A DNA stretch of 64,000 nucleotides, taken from positions 1-64,000 of the forward strand of contig CABYTO010000005.1 in NCBI GenBank assembly GCA_902521995.1, written 5' to 3'. Position 1 is the first letter of the stretch; every line of letters starts with the position of its first letter. The stretch comes from an uncultured Prochlorococcus sp. Its GTDB lineage: Bacteria > Cyanobacteriota > Cyanobacteriia > PCC-6307 > Cyanobiaceae. The translations under genes and the position numbers were made by a program. Below are positions 28,830 to 38,894 of the stretch, piece by piece. The notes beneath the pieces are model-generated. The model searched no databases. It had not been told where the DNA came from and was given only the letters and a program-made list of their open reading frames with translations.

Positions 28830-30632
28830 TTGAAAGGAATTGCTATAGGTCTATCTAATAATTCAAAAGAAATTTTAAAAAGGCTTAAAAAAACTGAATT
28901 TGTCAAAGATATATTTATTGCAGGTTCTTCAAAAGATGATGGAAAGAACAATGAATTTATTCAAGTACAAAATTCTAAAGAAATCTTAAATAAAAAATGG
29001 CCGGAGATAGATTTAATAATTTTTATAGGCTCAATTGCTGCAGCAATACGCATAATAAATCCATTTTTAACCTCTAAAGAGCAAGATCCAGGTGTAATCG
29101 TTATAGATAACAAAGGTTCCAAGATAGTTCCTTTGATTGGCTTACATCAGTCAAATGCACAAAATATTGCATATCAAATTGCTAATTTAATTGGTGGCCA
29201 AATAATAGAAACTAATAATTCCAATGATCAAAGCTTCTTAAATCTTGATGCATTTGGGGATCAGTGGGGTTGGAAAAGATCTGGCAACATAAAGGATTGG
29301 TCAAAAATAGTAATCAAGCAAGCTAAGAACGAAGAAATATTTTGCAAACAACTATCTGGTAATGGCTTATGGAAAACTTCAGAATCAGGTGAGATTATTA
29401 ATCAAATTAATGAAAAAGAAACTGAAAGACCAGATTCAACATTTCATGTGAGTATATTCGAAAATCATGCAACAATTTGGCACCCGCCCGTATTATGGAT
29501 TGGTATTGGATGTGAAAGAAATACAAGCAAAGAATTAATTACAAATTCTTTAAATAATTTTTTAGAGTCAGAAAATTTATCACAGCAATCAATTGCGGGA
29601 TTTGCAACTATTGATATTAAAAAAGATGAGAAAGGAATTTTAGAACTTGCTAAAGAAAAAAACTTGCCTATAAAGTTTTTTAGTAAAGAAGATCTTTCAA
29701 CAATAAATGTTCCAAATCCATCAAATGTTGTGAAAAATGAAATTGGCACCCCTTCCGTAGCAGAAGCCTCTTGCTTACTAGCAGCAGGAAAAGAATCAAT
29801 ATTATTAGAAGAAAAAAGAATTTTTAAAAATCAATCTAGTGCATTAACTATCGCTGTAGCAGAATCTAAAAATCAATATAATCCAACCAATGGCGAAATT
29901 CATATTATTGGAAGTGGGCCTGGTGATATATCCTTTCTAACTAATAATGCAAGAAAAGCACTTTCAAGATGTACTGTTTGGATTGGATACAAAATGTATT
30001 TAGATTTAATAAAACCCTTAAAAAGAAATGATCAGGTTTTAATTGAAAGCAAACTTACTGAAGAAAAAGAGAGATGCAGTAAAGCAATTAAACTAGCTGA
30101 GGAAGGCATAAAAGTAGCTTTAATTTCTTCTGGGGAATCTGGATTCTATGGAATGGCTGGTTTACTTTTGGAGTTACTTCAAAAAATCAAAAAAGAATAT
30201 AGGCCATACTTTGAAGTACATCCAGGTATAAGTAGTGTTCAATTAGCAGCTGCGATTAGTGGAGCACCACTAATGAATGACTTTTGTTCAGTAAGCTTAA
30301 GCGATAAATTAACTCCATGGTCTTTAATAGAAAAAAGAATTGAAGGAGCTATTGTGGGTGACTTTGTAATAGCTTTATTTAATCCTCAATCCATTGAAAG
30401 AAATTGGCAGCTAAAGAGTGTAATAGATATATGTTTACAATCTAGGCATGGTGATACTCCAGTTTTAATAGCAAGACAAGTAGGGAGAGAAAATCAAACC
30501 AAAAAATTTTGCACTTTAAACACCATTCCTTTTAAAGAGATTGATATGTTATCAATCATTATTATTGGCAATTCTCAAACAACCTTAGTTGACGAAATAT
30601 TTCTCACTCCCAGAGGATATTTACAAAATTAA
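28830..30632 (+). CDS. cobJ: CbiG-CobJ fusion, cobalamin biosynthesis
   Basis: 600 residues combining two corrin-ring enzymes. Residues about 1-120 (GLSNNSKEILKRL, FIGSIAAAIRIINPFL) and about 220-340 (WIGIGCERNTSKELI, GTPSVAEASCLLAAG) match CbiG, which opens the ring lactone. Residues about 355-600 match the CobJ/CbiH C17 methyltransferase (HIIGSGPGDISFLT, VHPGISSVQLAAA, CLQSRHGDTPVLIARQ). Start is TTG 28830. Such fusions are known in cyanobacteria; together they perform C17 methylation and ring contraction toward pseudocobalamin. A CobO-like gene is at 60.4 kb. Confidence 0.92.
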   Translation: MKGIAIGLSNNSKEILKRLKKTEFVKDIFIAGSSKDDGKNNEFIQVQNSKEILNKKWPEIDLIIFIGSIAAAIRIINPFLTSKEQDPGVIVIDNKGSKIVPLIGLHQSNAQNIAYQIANLIGGQIIETNNSNDQSFLNLDAFGDQWGWKRSGNIKDWSKIVIKQAKNEEIFCKQLSGNGLWKTSESGEIINQINEKETERPDSTFHVSIFENHATIWHPPVLWIGIGCERNTSKELITNSLNNFLESENLSQQSIAGFATIDIKKDEKGILELAKEKNLPIKFFSKEDLSTINVPNPSNVVKNEIGTPSVAEASCLLAAGKESILLEEKRIFKNQSSALTIAVAESKNQYNPTNGEIHIIGSGPGDISFLTNNARKALSRCTVWIGYKMYLDLIKPLKRNDQVLIESKLTEEKERCSKAIKLAEEGIKVALISSGESGFYGMAGLLLELLQKIKKEYRPYFEVHPGISSVQLAAAISGAPLMNDFCSVSLSDKLTPWSLIEKRIEGAIVGDFVIALFNPQSIERNWQLKSVIDICLQSRHGDTPVLIARQVGRENQTKKFCTLNTIPFKEIDMLSIIIIGNSQTTLVDEIFLTPRGYLQN

Positions 30633-30727
30633 GAATATAAAATCTATAAATTATAAATAAAATGTTTTTCTTTGCTTTTTCTTTATAAGAGTACTAATCT
30701 TTTAAAATAACGAAGTAATAAATTTAA

Positions 30728-31516
30728 TTGAAAAATATTGGTTTAATTTTGTTTGACATTGATGGGGTAATCCGCAGCGTAGAAAATAGTTACAGACTTT
30801 CATTAAAAAAAACGGTTTACAAATTTTCCGGATGGGAGCCAAGTTATATAGATATTGATAATGCAAAAAATGAAGGGATCTGGAATAATGACTGGGATTT
30901 AAGTTTAGAACTTATAAAAAGATACATAAAAAAAGAGAACTTAAACCTTAAAATTCCTCGAAGAGAGGAAATAGTAAAATCTTTTGAAGAGTTTTACTTT
31001 GGTGGAGATCCAAATAAAGATAGTAAATATTGGTCTGGTTACATTACTAATGAGGAATTATTAGTTGATAAAAAGTTTTTTGATTTAATTCAAGGTAATG
31101 GAATAATCTGGGGTTTTGTTAGTGGTGCAGAGTCTGCTTCTGCAAAATTTGTTTTAGAAAAAAGACTTGGACTAAAATCACCACCATTAATATCTATGGG
31201 AGATGCCCCTGACAAGCCTGATCCAAAAGGTTTTATTAATTTATCAAAAAAGCTCATTGGAGATAAACTTGGTGAATCAAATATTCCCATTGCATATGTA
31301 GGAGATACTATTGCAGATATAAATACAGTTATAAACGCTAGAAAGGAAATTCCATCTCAGAAATTCATAAGTATTGGAATAGCTCCCCCTCATTTACATC
31401 TAAATTCTCGATTAAAAGAACGTAATTCTTACGAAGCAAATCTTAGAAATGCAGGGGCTGACTTGATTTTAAATTCTATTTATGAACTTAAAGATATTAA
31501 TCTTGACTTGTTTTAA
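30728..31516 (+). CDS. HAD-superfamily hydrolase (IA type)
   Basis: 262 residues starting at TTG 30728. ILFDIDGVIRSVENSYR is HAD motif I with the two catalytic Asp residues; WGFVSGAES is motif II; KPDPKGF supplies the motif III lysine; YVGDTIADI is motif IV. The long helical insert between motifs I and II is the cap domain. It resembles a cyanobacterial/archaeal HAD subfamily often annotated as a phosphatase of unknown substrate. 95 bases separate it from cobJ. Confidence 0.85.
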   Translation: MKNIGLILFDIDGVIRSVENSYRLSLKKTVYKFSGWEPSYIDIDNAKNEGIWNNDWDLSLELIKRYIKKENLNLKIPRREEIVKSFEEFYFGGDPNKDSKYWSGYITNEELLVDKKFFDLIQGNGIIWGFVSGAESASAKFVLEKRLGLKSPPLISMGDAPDKPDPKGFINLSKKLIGDKLGESNIPIAYVGDTIADINTVINARKEIPSQKFISIGIAPPHLHLNSRLKERNSYEANLRNAGADLILNSIYELKDINLDLF

Positions 31517-31551
31517 AGCAAATATTAATTAAAAATTTTCTAAATAAATCA

Positions 31552-31640
31552 CGGAGAGGGAGGGATTCGAACCCTCGACAAAAGTTACCTCCTGTAACTC
31601 CTTAGCAGGGAGCCGCTTTCAACCACTCAGCCACCTCTCC
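31552..31640 (-). tRNA. tRNA-Ser (GCU)
   Basis: 89 bases on the minus strand. The 7-bp acceptor stem GGAGAGG/CCTCTCC is perfect with discriminator G; the anticodon loop CTGCTAA reads GCU; a long variable arm (GTTACAGGAGGTAAC) and GGTTCGAATCC T-arm are typical of class II serine tRNA. CCA is not encoded. It decodes AGU/AGC. Confidence 0.97.
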
Positions 31641-31701
31641 AGTTCTTATACATTATCAATTTTTATGCAAACATTCAAAATTTTTTATTCAATCGAAATG
31701 T

Positions 31702-32901
31702 CTAACCTACTTGAACTTTCGGTAATCTATTTTTAAAAGAACAAAGAATTTCCCAAGGGATAGTATTAGATTTTCTTGCCCATTCAAGAGGTGAAATTGA
31801 TTTATCTCCATCAGACCCTAGTAATACCATGGTACTACCAACTTTAATTTCATTAGAATCTGTTATGTCTACCATCATTTGATCCATAGTTATAGATCCA
31901 ACTTGAGGATAAAACTTATTATTATAGATAACATTAATTTTGCCTGAAAGATTTCTTGGTACACCATCTGCATAACCAATACTTAATACAGCTAACTTAG
32001 TTTTTCTATTACTTACAAATTTGCCTCCATAACTTACACTTACACCTTTATCAATAGTTCTTATAAAAGCGACTTTGACCTTCAAAGATAAAGCTGGTTT
32101 AAGCAATAAATCTTTATTTAATTTTGACAAAGGTTTATATCCATACATAGATAATCCAACGCGTACCATATGAAAATGGAAATTTTTATCAAGAAGCATT
32201 CCCGCTGAATTAGCCAAATGAATCTTGATATTTTTATTTCTATCAACATTAATTTGCTTTAATAATTCCTGAAACTTCTGCCTTTGTAATTGTGTAATAC
32301 TTTTTGGATCTAATGAGTTGGGTTCATCTGCAGATGATAAATGACTATATATTCCCTCAATAGAAATATTGTCAAAAGATTTAATGTTTTCAAATTGCTG
32401 AACAAATTTGTTGTATTCAAATCCTAATCTTGACATTCCTGTATCAACTTTGAGGTGCAAAGGAAATTTCAATCCAAATTGCTTACCAATGTTATTGCAA
32501 ATTAAACATTCTCTTATACTGCTGATAGTTGGCATAAGATCATTTTTAAAACATATAATAAGATCCCTTTTTGTATAGAGATTTCCGAGGATAAGTATTG
32601 GTTTTTCAACTCCAGAAGAACGAAGCTTCATTCCTTCATTTAGTGTGGCAACACCTAATTGAGACGCTCCACCTTTGATAGCATACTCTGATACTAATTT
32701 CGCATCATGTCCATATCCATCAGCTTTAACGACTGCCATAAATTGACAATTTTTACTTAATTGTGATCTTAAATGTCTAACGTTTATTTCTATTTCTTCA
32801 CCTTTAACTTCAATCCATGCTCTTTGTTTTAAATCTATATCTTTTTCAAAATTTGGAAATTTGTCAAAATTAAATACCTGATTTTTTTGCCTATTTTGCA
32901 T
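31702..32901 (-). CDS. alr: alanine racemase
   Basis: 399 residues, PLP enzyme making D-alanine for peptidoglycan. AVVKADGYGHDA has the PLP lysine at Lys59; SYGGKF has the expected catalytic tyrosine of the second base; YSHLSSADEP and HLANSAG are further family motifs. A 25-residue N-terminal extension precedes the barrel. Its start is 5 bases from the ORF-track start of the divergent HNH gene. Confidence 0.96.
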   Translation of the reverse strand: MQNRQKNQVFNFDKFPNFEKDIDLKQRAWIEVKGEEIEINVRHLRSQLSKNCQFMAVVKADGYGHDAKLVSEYAIKGGASQLGVATLNEGMKLRSSGVEKPILILGNLYTKRDLIICFKNDLMPTISSIRECLICNNIGKQFGLKFPLHLKVDTGMSRLGFEYNKFVQQFENIKSFDNISIEGIYSHLSSADEPNSLDPKSITQLQRQKFQELLKQINVDRNKNIKIHLANSAGMLLDKNFHFHMVRVGLSMYGYKPLSKLNKDLLLKPALSLKVKVAFIRTIDKGVSVSYGGKFVSNRKTKLAVLSIGYADGVPRNLSGKINVIYNNKFYPQVGSITMDQMMVDITDSNEIKVGSTMVLLGSDGDKSISPLEWARKSNTIPWEILCSFKNRLPKVQVG

Positions 32902-32969
32902 TAACTTTGCGCAAATATATGCGCTTATTGAAATATACAGTTAGCATGACATGTAAATTGTATTTTGGC

Positions 32970-33476
32970 ATGGGCCAGACTCTAGTTTTAAATGCATCAT
33001 ATGAACCTTTAAACATCACTTCCTGGCGAAGAGCAGTAATTTTGATGATTAAAGGTAAAGCAGAAAGCTTAGAGGAAGATAAGACATATTCAATTCATAG
33101 CGGGAAAAAGTTACCGACAGTTATAAGACTTCGTTACTACGTAAAAGTTCCTTTTAGAGAGGTTTCTTTAACAAGAAAAAATATTCTTCTTAGAGATAAT
33201 AATTCTTGCCAATACTGTAACTATAGGGGTAGTGACCTATCAATAGATCATGTTTTACCTAGAAGCAGAGGTGGAACAGATAACTGGGAAAATGTTACTA
33301 CAGCGTGTCTCAGATGTAATGTACAAAAAGGTAATAGAACCCCCGAAGAGGCGAATATGCCCTTAAAACGTAAGCCTTATCGTCCCTTAAGTAATCTAAA
33401 TTTTGAAGCTACCAGACAAATTGACTCTGGCAGGCATAAAGAATGGAGTAAATACGTAATAGGGGTTGCTATCTAA
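32970..33476 (+). CDS. HNH endonuclease family protein
   Basis: Start chosen at ATG 32970 (MGQTLVLNASYEPLNITSWR), the usual start in cyanobacterial homologues, giving 168 residues; the track start at 32907 adds 21 residues that do not resemble the family. CQYC and CLRC form a zinc knuckle around DHVLPRSRGG, the HNH core, and N and R residues follow (NVTTACLRCNVQKGNRTP). Such short HNH proteins are conserved in cyanobacteria, with unknown targets. Not tied to any mobile element here. Confidence 0.88.
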   Translation: MGQTLVLNASYEPLNITSWRRAVILMIKGKAESLEEDKTYSIHSGKKLPTVIRLRYYVKVPFREVSLTRKNILLRDNNSCQYCNYRGSDLSIDHVLPRSRGGTDNWENVTTACLRCNVQKGNRTPEEANMPLKRKPYRPLSNLNFEATRQIDSGRHKEWSKYVIGVAI

Positions 33477-33485
33477 TAAAAAATC

Positions 33486-34580
33486 TTAATTTACCTCTTT
33501 ATTAAAATCTTCCATCATTCTTTTTTGTTCTTGCGCTATGCATGCATTAATCACTTCTTCTAATTGACCAGCAAGAATTGGCTCAAGAGAAAAATTGGAA
33601 CCTAATCTATGATCAGTTGTCCTGTTATCTTTAAAATTATAAGTTCTGATTTTTTCACTTCTGTCGCCTGTTCCAACCTGAGAAAGCCTTTGTGATCTCT
33701 CTTTAGCATTAGCTTCTTTTAATTGAATTTCATACAATTTAGCTCTTAAAATTTCCATTGCCCGTTCGCGATTTTGCAATTGTGATCTCTCTTGAGTACA
33801 AAAAACTCTTATTCCTGTAGGCTTGTGGAGTAGATCAATAGCTGTCTCTACCTTATTAACATTTTGTCCCCCTGCACCTCCTGATCTTGCTGTTCCAACC
33901 TCTAGATCTGTTGGATCAATTTTAACCTCAACAGGATCAGCCTCAGGCATAACGGCGACTGTAGCAGTAGAGGTGTGAACTCTACCTTGAGATTCAGTAG
34001 CTGGAACTCTTTGGACTCTATGTACACCAGCCTCAAATTTAAGTTGACTATATACAGAATCTCCCTTAACGGAGATAACTAACTCCTTAAATCCTCCCAT
34101 ATCTGACTCGGAAGCACTAACAGGTTTTACAGACCATCCAATTTTTTGTCCATATCTTTCATACATTCTTGCTAAGTCACCTGCCCAGATACAAGCCTCG
34201 TTTCCTCCAGCACCGGCTCTTATTTCTAACATTACGCTTCTTTCATCTCTTGGGTCTTTTGGCAATAAGGCGATAGTGGTTTTTTGAATTAGTTTATTCT
34301 TGCATTCCTCTAGAGCTATTAACTCCTCATTTATCAAAGATTCCATTTCTTTATCATTTCTATTCTCTTTTAGTAGATTTTTTGAATCTTCGATTTCTTT
34401 ATCAGTATCAAGCAACTTATTAAAATCAATCACTAAGGGTTCCAATTTAGACCGTTCTCTTGCTATTGATTCTAATTTTTTAGGATCATTAGCTATATCA
34501 GGATCTGCAAGTTGCACTTCCAAACTTTCAAAACTTTCTGCAGCAGTTTTCAACCTTGCAATTAATGTTGAGTATTCCAA
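33486..34580 (-). CDS. prfA: peptide chain release factor 1
   Basis: 364 residues. [10 protein letters not shown] is the GGQ loop that triggers peptidyl-tRNA hydrolysis, and [14 protein letters not shown] contains the PAT tripeptide that reads UAG/UAA in RF1. Last gene of the long minus-strand translation cluster, 28 bases after rpmE. No unusual feature. Confidence 0.97.
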   Translation of the reverse strand: MEYSTLIARLKTAAESFESLEVQLADPDIANDPKKLESIARERSKLEPLVIDFNKLLDTDKEIEDSKNLLKENRNDKEMESLINEELIALEECKNKLIQKTTIALLPKDPRDERSVMLEIRAGAGGNEACIWAGDLARMYERYGQKIGWSVKPVSASESDMGGFKELVISVKGDSVYSQLKFEAGVHRVQRVPATESQGRVHTSTATVAVMPEADPVEVKIDPTDLEVGTARSGGAGGQNVNKVETAIDLLHKPTGIRVFCTQERSQLQNRERAMEILRAKLYEIQLKEANAKERSQRLSQVGTGDRSEKIRTYNFKDNRTTDHRLGSNFSLEPILAGQLEEVINACIAQEQKRMMEDFNKEVN

Positions 34581-34608
34581 TTGAAATTGTGCTTAATTTT
34601 TAAAAATT

Positions 34609-34869
34609 TTATTTTTTAGAATCTTTTTTGTCTTTTTGCTCTTTTGATGTGGCTGAATTGGCTGAACCCATTCCATATTTTTTCATAAAACGATCAACCC
34701 TTCCTTCTGTATCAAGAATCTTCTGAGTTCCCGTGAAAAAGGGATGATTACCACTCCATACATCAACATGTAATTCAGGTTGTGTTGAGCCAGTTGTCAT
34801 TACAACTTCTCCATTACAAATAACTTTTGCATCTGGATACCATTTTGGGTGTATTTCTGATTTTGGCAT
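34609..34869 (-). CDS. rpmE: 50S ribosomal protein L31 (zinc-free type)
   Basis: 86 residues. IHPKWYPDAKVICNGEVV and VWSGNHPFFTG match L31, but the two CxxC-type zinc motifs are not kept: one Cys remains and the second pair is replaced (WSGNHP instead of CSxCHP). It is therefore a C-minus type. A Lys/Ser/Asp-rich C-terminal tail extends beyond the core. 13 bases after rpsI. Confidence 0.95.
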   Translation of the reverse strand: MPKSEIHPKWYPDAKVICNGEVVMTTGSTQPELHVDVWSGNHPFFTGTQKILDTEGRVDRFMKKYGMGSANSATSKEQKDKKDSKK

Positions 34870-34882
34870 AATTTAAATTCCT

Positions 34883-35293
34883 TTAACGTTTGGAGAATTG
34901 AGGAGCCTTTCTTGCTTTTTTAAGACCATATTTTCTTCTCTCCTTAGCTCTAGGATCTCTACTGAGATGACCTTCTGTTTTTAGAGGTTTCCTATTGTCA
35001 GGAGATAATTCACAAAGTGCTCTTGCCGCTCCTTGCTTGATAGCATCTGCTTGACCTGTTAATCCACCACCAAAAACATTTACAAGAATATCATAAGAAT
35101 TTTCAAGGCCTAATGTTTGCAAAGGTGCTTTTATTGAATTTAAGTGGAGAGGATTAAAGTTTAAGTAATCATCTCCTGAACGACCATTAATTTTTATTAG
35201 TCCATTTCCAGGGATCAAGCGTACTCTAGCTACTGAAGTTTTTCTTCTTCCAGTTCCCCAATATACAGCTTTGTTTTTTATTTGACTATTCAT
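34883..35293 (-). CDS. rpsI: 30S ribosomal protein S9
   Basis: 136 residues; [17 protein letters not shown] and the C-terminal [12 protein letters not shown], whose final Lys-Arg tail reaches the P-site tRNA. Co-directional with rplM, 9 bases apart, the usual L13-S9 pair. Confidence 0.97.
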   Translation of the reverse strand: MNSQIKNKAVYWGTGRRKTSVARVRLIPGNGLIKINGRSGDDYLNFNPLHLNSIKAPLQTLGLENSYDILVNVFGGGLTGQADAIKQGAARALCELSPDNRKPLKTEGHLSRDPRAKERRKYGLKKARKAPQFSKR

Positions 35294-35302
35294 TTTGATA
35301 AA

Positions 35303-35734
35303 TTAACTATTTAATAATACAGGATTCTGAGCAGCATGAGGGTGATCAGCACCTTTATAAACTTTTAGTTTTTTAAATTGCTGTCTTCCTAAAGAGTTAT
35401 GAGGCAGCATACCCTTGACAGCTTGCTCAATGATTCTTTCAGGAATTCTTTCTTGTAGAGACTCAAATTTTTCAATTTTCATTCCTCCTGGTCTTCCAGA
35501 ATGTCTTCTATACAACTTTTGTGATGCTTTTTTACCTGTTACCTCAACTTTTTCGGCATTTACCACAATGACAAAATCTCCAGTATCTAGATGAGGTGTG
35601 AATGTTGGTTTATTCTTACCTCTCAATACAGTTGCAATTTCTGTAGCAAGTCTACCAAGTGTCTTATCTTTTGCGTCAACTAAAAACCAATTTCTTTCAA
35701 TGGTTTCTAAAGATGGAGTAATTGTTCTATTCAT
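35303..35734 (-). CDS. rplM: 50S ribosomal protein L13
   Basis: 143 residues; [23 protein letters not shown] and [12 protein letters not shown] are L13 landmarks. L13 is an early-assembly 23S-binding protein. 115 bases separate it from truA upstream; no hairpin was seen there, so a promoter or read-through is possible. Confidence 0.97.
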   Translation of the reverse strand: MNRTITPSLETIERNWFLVDAKDKTLGRLATEIATVLRGKNKPTFTPHLDTGDFVIVVNAEKVEVTGKKASQKLYRRHSGRPGGMKIEKFESLQERIPERIIEQAVKGMLPHNSLGRQQFKKLKVYKGADHPHAAQNPVLLNS

Positions 35735-35849
35735 TTACCAAATTTATGAAAATAAATTTAAAGTTAGTCCTAAATTCTACCCTATTGGAGGAATATTAAA
35801 CAACATTTTTAAATCATTAGAAAAAAAATTAGCTTAATTAAAATTTGTT

Positions 35850-36656
35850 TTAAGAAAAACCCTTAATTAAGAATACAGGGAAAAAATCATTGTTTTTAAC
35901 TTTTTTAAAAACATTTTTTTCATAAATAGCATTGACAAAACATAACCCCTTAGCTGGAGCAGATTCTTTAACATCATTTTTCTTTTTGTTTACCCATCTG
36001 TCTGTAAAAACTTCTGGCGATATTTTTTTTTCCCCAACTAAAACTAGTTGACCAATAATTAAACGCACCATTCCATACAAAAAACCAGTAGCTTTAATAT
36101 CAACTAAAATCAAATCTTCTACTCTTTTTATATTAATATTTTTTATTTTTGTAACAGAGTTTGTTCTATTACTACCACTTTTCTGAAAAGCAAAAAAATC
36201 ATGTTCTCCTTCCATTGTCTTGGATGCGTTTAACATTAAAACTTCATCTAATGCTTTTTGATATCTGTGCCATGACCAATTATTGATGAACAAATTAGGG
36301 AATTTACTGTTATTAATGACATATCGATAATGTCTATACTTTGCTGAATAGCATGCATGCCAACTGTCTTGAACCTCTACTGATTCCAAGATCCTAATTG
36401 TTGAGGGTAAAATACTATTTAAGACATCAGAATAACTATTTCCTGGAATAACACAATCAGCATCAAAGTGTACTACTTGGCCTGATGCATGAACCCCAGC
36501 ATCAGTCCTTCCTGCTGCAAAAGTCTTTACTTTGTGATTTGTAATTTTTAAGAGAGCACTGTCTAAAATTTCTTGAACAGTAGTTGCATTTTTTTGTTTT
36601 TGCCAACCTGAATAATGAGATCCATCATATTGGACTAGTAAAGCTACCCTTTTCAA
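35850..36656 (-). CDS. truA: tRNA pseudouridine synthase A
   Basis: 268 residues. It makes pseudouridine at tRNA positions 38-40. LVQYDGSHYSGWQKQ opens the fold and AAGRTDAGVHASGQ holds the catalytic Asp52. Embedded between rplQ and rplM, the usual bacterial order. The C-terminal 30 residues are Lys/Asn/Phe-rich and variable. Confidence 0.96.
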   Translation of the reverse strand: MKRVALLVQYDGSHYSGWQKQKNATTVQEILDSALLKITNHKVKTFAAGRTDAGVHASGQVVHFDADCVIPGNSYSDVLNSILPSTIRILESVEVQDSWHACYSAKYRHYRYVINNSKFPNLFINNWSWHRYQKALDEVLMLNASKTMEGEHDFFAFQKSGSNRTNSVTKIKNINIKRVEDLILVDIKATGFLYGMVRLIIGQLVLVGEKKISPEVFTDRWVNKKKNDVKESAPAKGLCFVNAIYEKNVFKKVKNNDFFPVFLIKGFS

Positions 36657-36693
36657 AAGTTATTTTTTATTGAAAGCCTCTTTATTATCTAAC

Positions 36694-37044
36694 TTAAACA
36701 AGCTCAATTATGGCCATCTGAGCGTTATCACCTTTTCTAGATACAGTTCTTACTATGCGTGTATAACCACCATTTCTGTCCCCATATCTTTCCTTTGCTT
36801 TTTCAAATAATGAATGAACTAATTTTTTATCATAAATATATCCAATAGCCCTCCTCCTAGAAGCCAAACTTCCATCTTTGGCGAGTGAAATCATTCTTTC
36901 AGCTTCATTTCTTAAAGCTTTTGCCCTAGCTTTTGTTGTCGTTACCCTACCTTCCCTAATTAGTTGTGTAGTTAAACCTCTGAGAAGTGCTTTTCTCTGG
37001 TCAGCAGGTTTACTTAATAATGGAATTCTAAGTTGATGTCTCAT
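36694..37044 (-). CDS. rplQ: 50S ribosomal protein L17
   Basis: 116 residues; [24 protein letters not shown] is diagnostic. L17 is located near the tunnel exit. It follows rpoA by 14 bases, the standard alpha-operon order. Confidence 0.97.
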   Translation of the reverse strand: MRHQLRIPLLSKPADQRKALLRGLTTQLIREGRVTTTKARAKALRNEAERMISLAKDGSLASRRRAIGYIYDKKLVHSLFEKAKERYGDRNGGYTRIVRTVSRKGDNAQMAIIELV

Positions 37045-37058
37045 AATCTTAAAAATTG

Positions 37059-37997
37059 TTAAACAGATGTTCTGCTTTGTGGGATAGAAATGCCTATGCG
37101 TTCGAGAGCTTCAATAACCTCATCTGCAGATTTAGAGCCAAAGTTCTTAATTTCAAGAAGATCTTCATAACTGAAGCCCATTAAGTCCGAAACTGAGTTA
37201 ACTTGCGCCCGTTTCAAACAATTATATGCTCTAACGGACAAGTTTAGTTCCTCGAGAGGAATTTGAGCTTCAGGAGATGGTTCAGGTTCCTCAGGAATTT
37301 CCTCAACCATTGTGACAGTAGCGAGGGGCTGAAAAAGTTCAATTAACTGATTTGCAGCTTCAGCAATAGCATCATCAGGACTTGTTGAGCCATCTGTTAC
37401 TACTTCCATTTTTAATCTTTCTCTTCCTGTTCCGCCCTCTGCTACAGCAGTTTCATCAATCGTAAAATTTACTCTCTTAACCGGCATAAATACAGCATCT
37501 ATTTGAAGCAAGTCAATAGCAGTTGTCTCTTCACTCTTATTGTCTACTGGCTTATATCCAACACCTCTTTCAACATGGATTTCCAACTCTAAGTTATGGC
37601 CCTCTTGAATAGTCGCAATGGGTTTTTCGCCATCAACAATTTCCACTTGAGAGGAAAATTGAATATCATTCGCCTTCACCTCCATTGGACCACTAGCCAC
37701 TAACCTGCCTATTTCAAGCTCTGGATTAGTACTATTTAATGACAGTTGCTTGCAATTGAGAAGAATATCTAAAACGTCTTCTTTAACACCAGGAATAGTA
37801 GCATATTCATGATTAATTCCTGCTATTCTTACTGCAGTAACTGCACTCCCTTCGAGTCCTCCCATAAGGACTCTTCTGAGAGAATTACCCAAAGTTGTAG
37901 CTTGTCCCCTTTCTAGAGGGCCGATTAAAAAAGTTCCTGTTTGGGAGCGATCATCTGCTATTTGATGGTCGATTCTGTCAATCTGGTATTGCAACAC
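37059..37997 (-). CDS. rpoA: RNA polymerase alpha subunit
   Basis: 312 residues. The N-terminal domain (1-230, [20 protein letters not shown]) drives alpha dimerisation and assembly; the acidic linker ([12 protein letters not shown]) leads to the C-terminal domain (about 245-312, [22 protein letters not shown]), which contacts UP elements and activators. Preceded by rpsK; rpsD is not between them, unlike in E. coli. Confidence 0.98.
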   Translation of the reverse strand: MLQYQIDRIDHQIADDRSQTGTFLIGPLERGQATTLGNSLRRVLMGGLEGSAVTAVRIAGINHEYATIPGVKEDVLDILLNCKQLSLNSTNPELEIGRLVASGPMEVKANDIQFSSQVEIVDGEKPIATIQEGHNLELEIHVERGVGYKPVDNKSEETTAIDLLQIDAVFMPVKRVNFTIDETAVAEGGTGRERLKMEVVTDGSTSPDDAIAEAANQLIELFQPLATVTMVEEIPEEPEPSPEAQIPLEELNLSVRAYNCLKRAQVNSVSDLMGFSYEDLLEIKNFGSKSADEVIEALERIGISIPQSRTSV

Positions 37998-38046
37998 GGA
38001 AAATAATGAGGTTAAGAGTTTTTTGTGAGGGGGGTTAAGAATGGTT

Positions 38047-38076
38047 AAGACCTAAACGCGTCTCCGTTTAGGTCTT
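38047..38076 (-). other. 12-bp hairpin at the rpsK stop codon
   Basis: AAGACCTAAACG (38047-38058) and CGTTTAGGTCTT (38065-38076) form a perfect 12-bp stem with a 6-base loop. It contains the last codons and stop of rpsK and lies 50 bases before rpoA. No U-run follows on the minus strand, so full termination is unlikely; a 3'-end stabiliser, RNase site or partial attenuator is more plausible. Confidence 0.75.
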
Positions 38077-38444
38077 CTACATCCATTATGAGGTAACGGA
38101 GTTACATCTCTTATTAGAGTTATTTCTAATCCGGCCACTTGTAAAGCTCTTATGGCCGTTTCCCTACCTGCGCCAGGGCCTCTAACAAGTACTTCTATTT
38201 GTCTCATACCTTGATCAAGTGCTCTTCTTGCTGCAGCTTCTGCAGCTGTTTGAGCAGCAAAAGGGGTGCCTTTCCTAGCGCCTTTAAATCCACTTGCGCC
38301 TGCAGAAGACCAAGAAATTACATGACCAGAGGTGTCAGAGATTGAGACGATAGTATTATTAAATGTGCTTTGGATATGTACCACACCGTTAGGTACATTA
38401 CGTTTAGATTTTTTTGAACCTGTTTTTTTTGTTGTAGCTGCCAT
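38052..38444 (-). CDS. rpsK: 30S ribosomal protein S11
   Basis: 130 residues; [21 protein letters not shown] and the C-terminal [15 protein letters not shown] are diagnostic. S11 lies on the 30S platform near the mRNA exit. Its stop codon is within a strong hairpin. 44 bases after rpsM. Confidence 0.98.
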   Translation of the reverse strand: MAATTKKTGSKKSKRNVPNGVVHIQSTFNNTIVSISDTSGHVISWSSAGASGFKGARKGTPFAAQTAAEAAARRALDQGMRQIEVLVRGPGAGRETAIRALQVAGLEITLIRDVTPLPHNGCRRPKRRRV

Positions 38445-38488
38445 GATGTTTTAATTTAATACTTCAATTTGTAGATAGATTTAGTTAA

Positions 38489-38854
38489 TTATTTTTTTCT
38501 TCCAGCAACTGTTTTCCTAGAACCCCGTCTTGTTCTTGCATTGGTTCTGGTTCTTTGACCTCTTACAGGTAGACTCATTCTATGTCTTCTTCCTCTTACA
38601 CACCCAATATCTTGTAGACGTTTTAAAGCCATTCCCTCTTTTCTTCTCAAATCCCCTTCTAAAGTGAATTCTTCTGTGGCAACTCTAAGTTTTTGCACAT
38701 CAGAATCTGAAAGTTCTTTGACACGAGTATCTGGGTTTACACCCGTATTAGCAAGAATTAGTTTTGATCTCGTCAAACCAATTCCATAGACGTATGTAAG
38801 TGCAATTTCAACTCGCTTTTCGCGAGGTATGTCAATTCCTGCAATCCTGGCCAC
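38489..38854 (-). CDS. rpsM: 30S ribosomal protein S13
   Basis: 121 residues; [25 protein letters not shown] and the basic tail [14 protein letters not shown] are typical. S13 contacts the P-site tRNA and intersubunit bridges. 40 bases after rpmJ. Confidence 0.98.
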   Translation of the reverse strand: MARIAGIDIPREKRVEIALTYVYGIGLTRSKLILANTGVNPDTRVKELSDSDVQKLRVATEEFTLEGDLRRKEGMALKRLQDIGCVRGRRHRMSLPVRGQRTRTNARTRRGSRKTVAGRKK

Positions 38855-38894
38855 GTGTTTTGATTAAGTAAAAGTTTGAATTTTAGGGTTGATT

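Noticed and set aside
32907-32969. N-terminal extension of the HNH protein
   Set aside because: The 21 residues do not resemble the family, and MGQTLVLNASYEPLN at 32970 is the usual N-terminus.
35598-35837. 79-residue plus-strand ORF over the rplM start
   Set aside because: Mostly antisense to rplM, with the remainder in AT-rich spacer and no family resemblance; treated as a shadow ORF.
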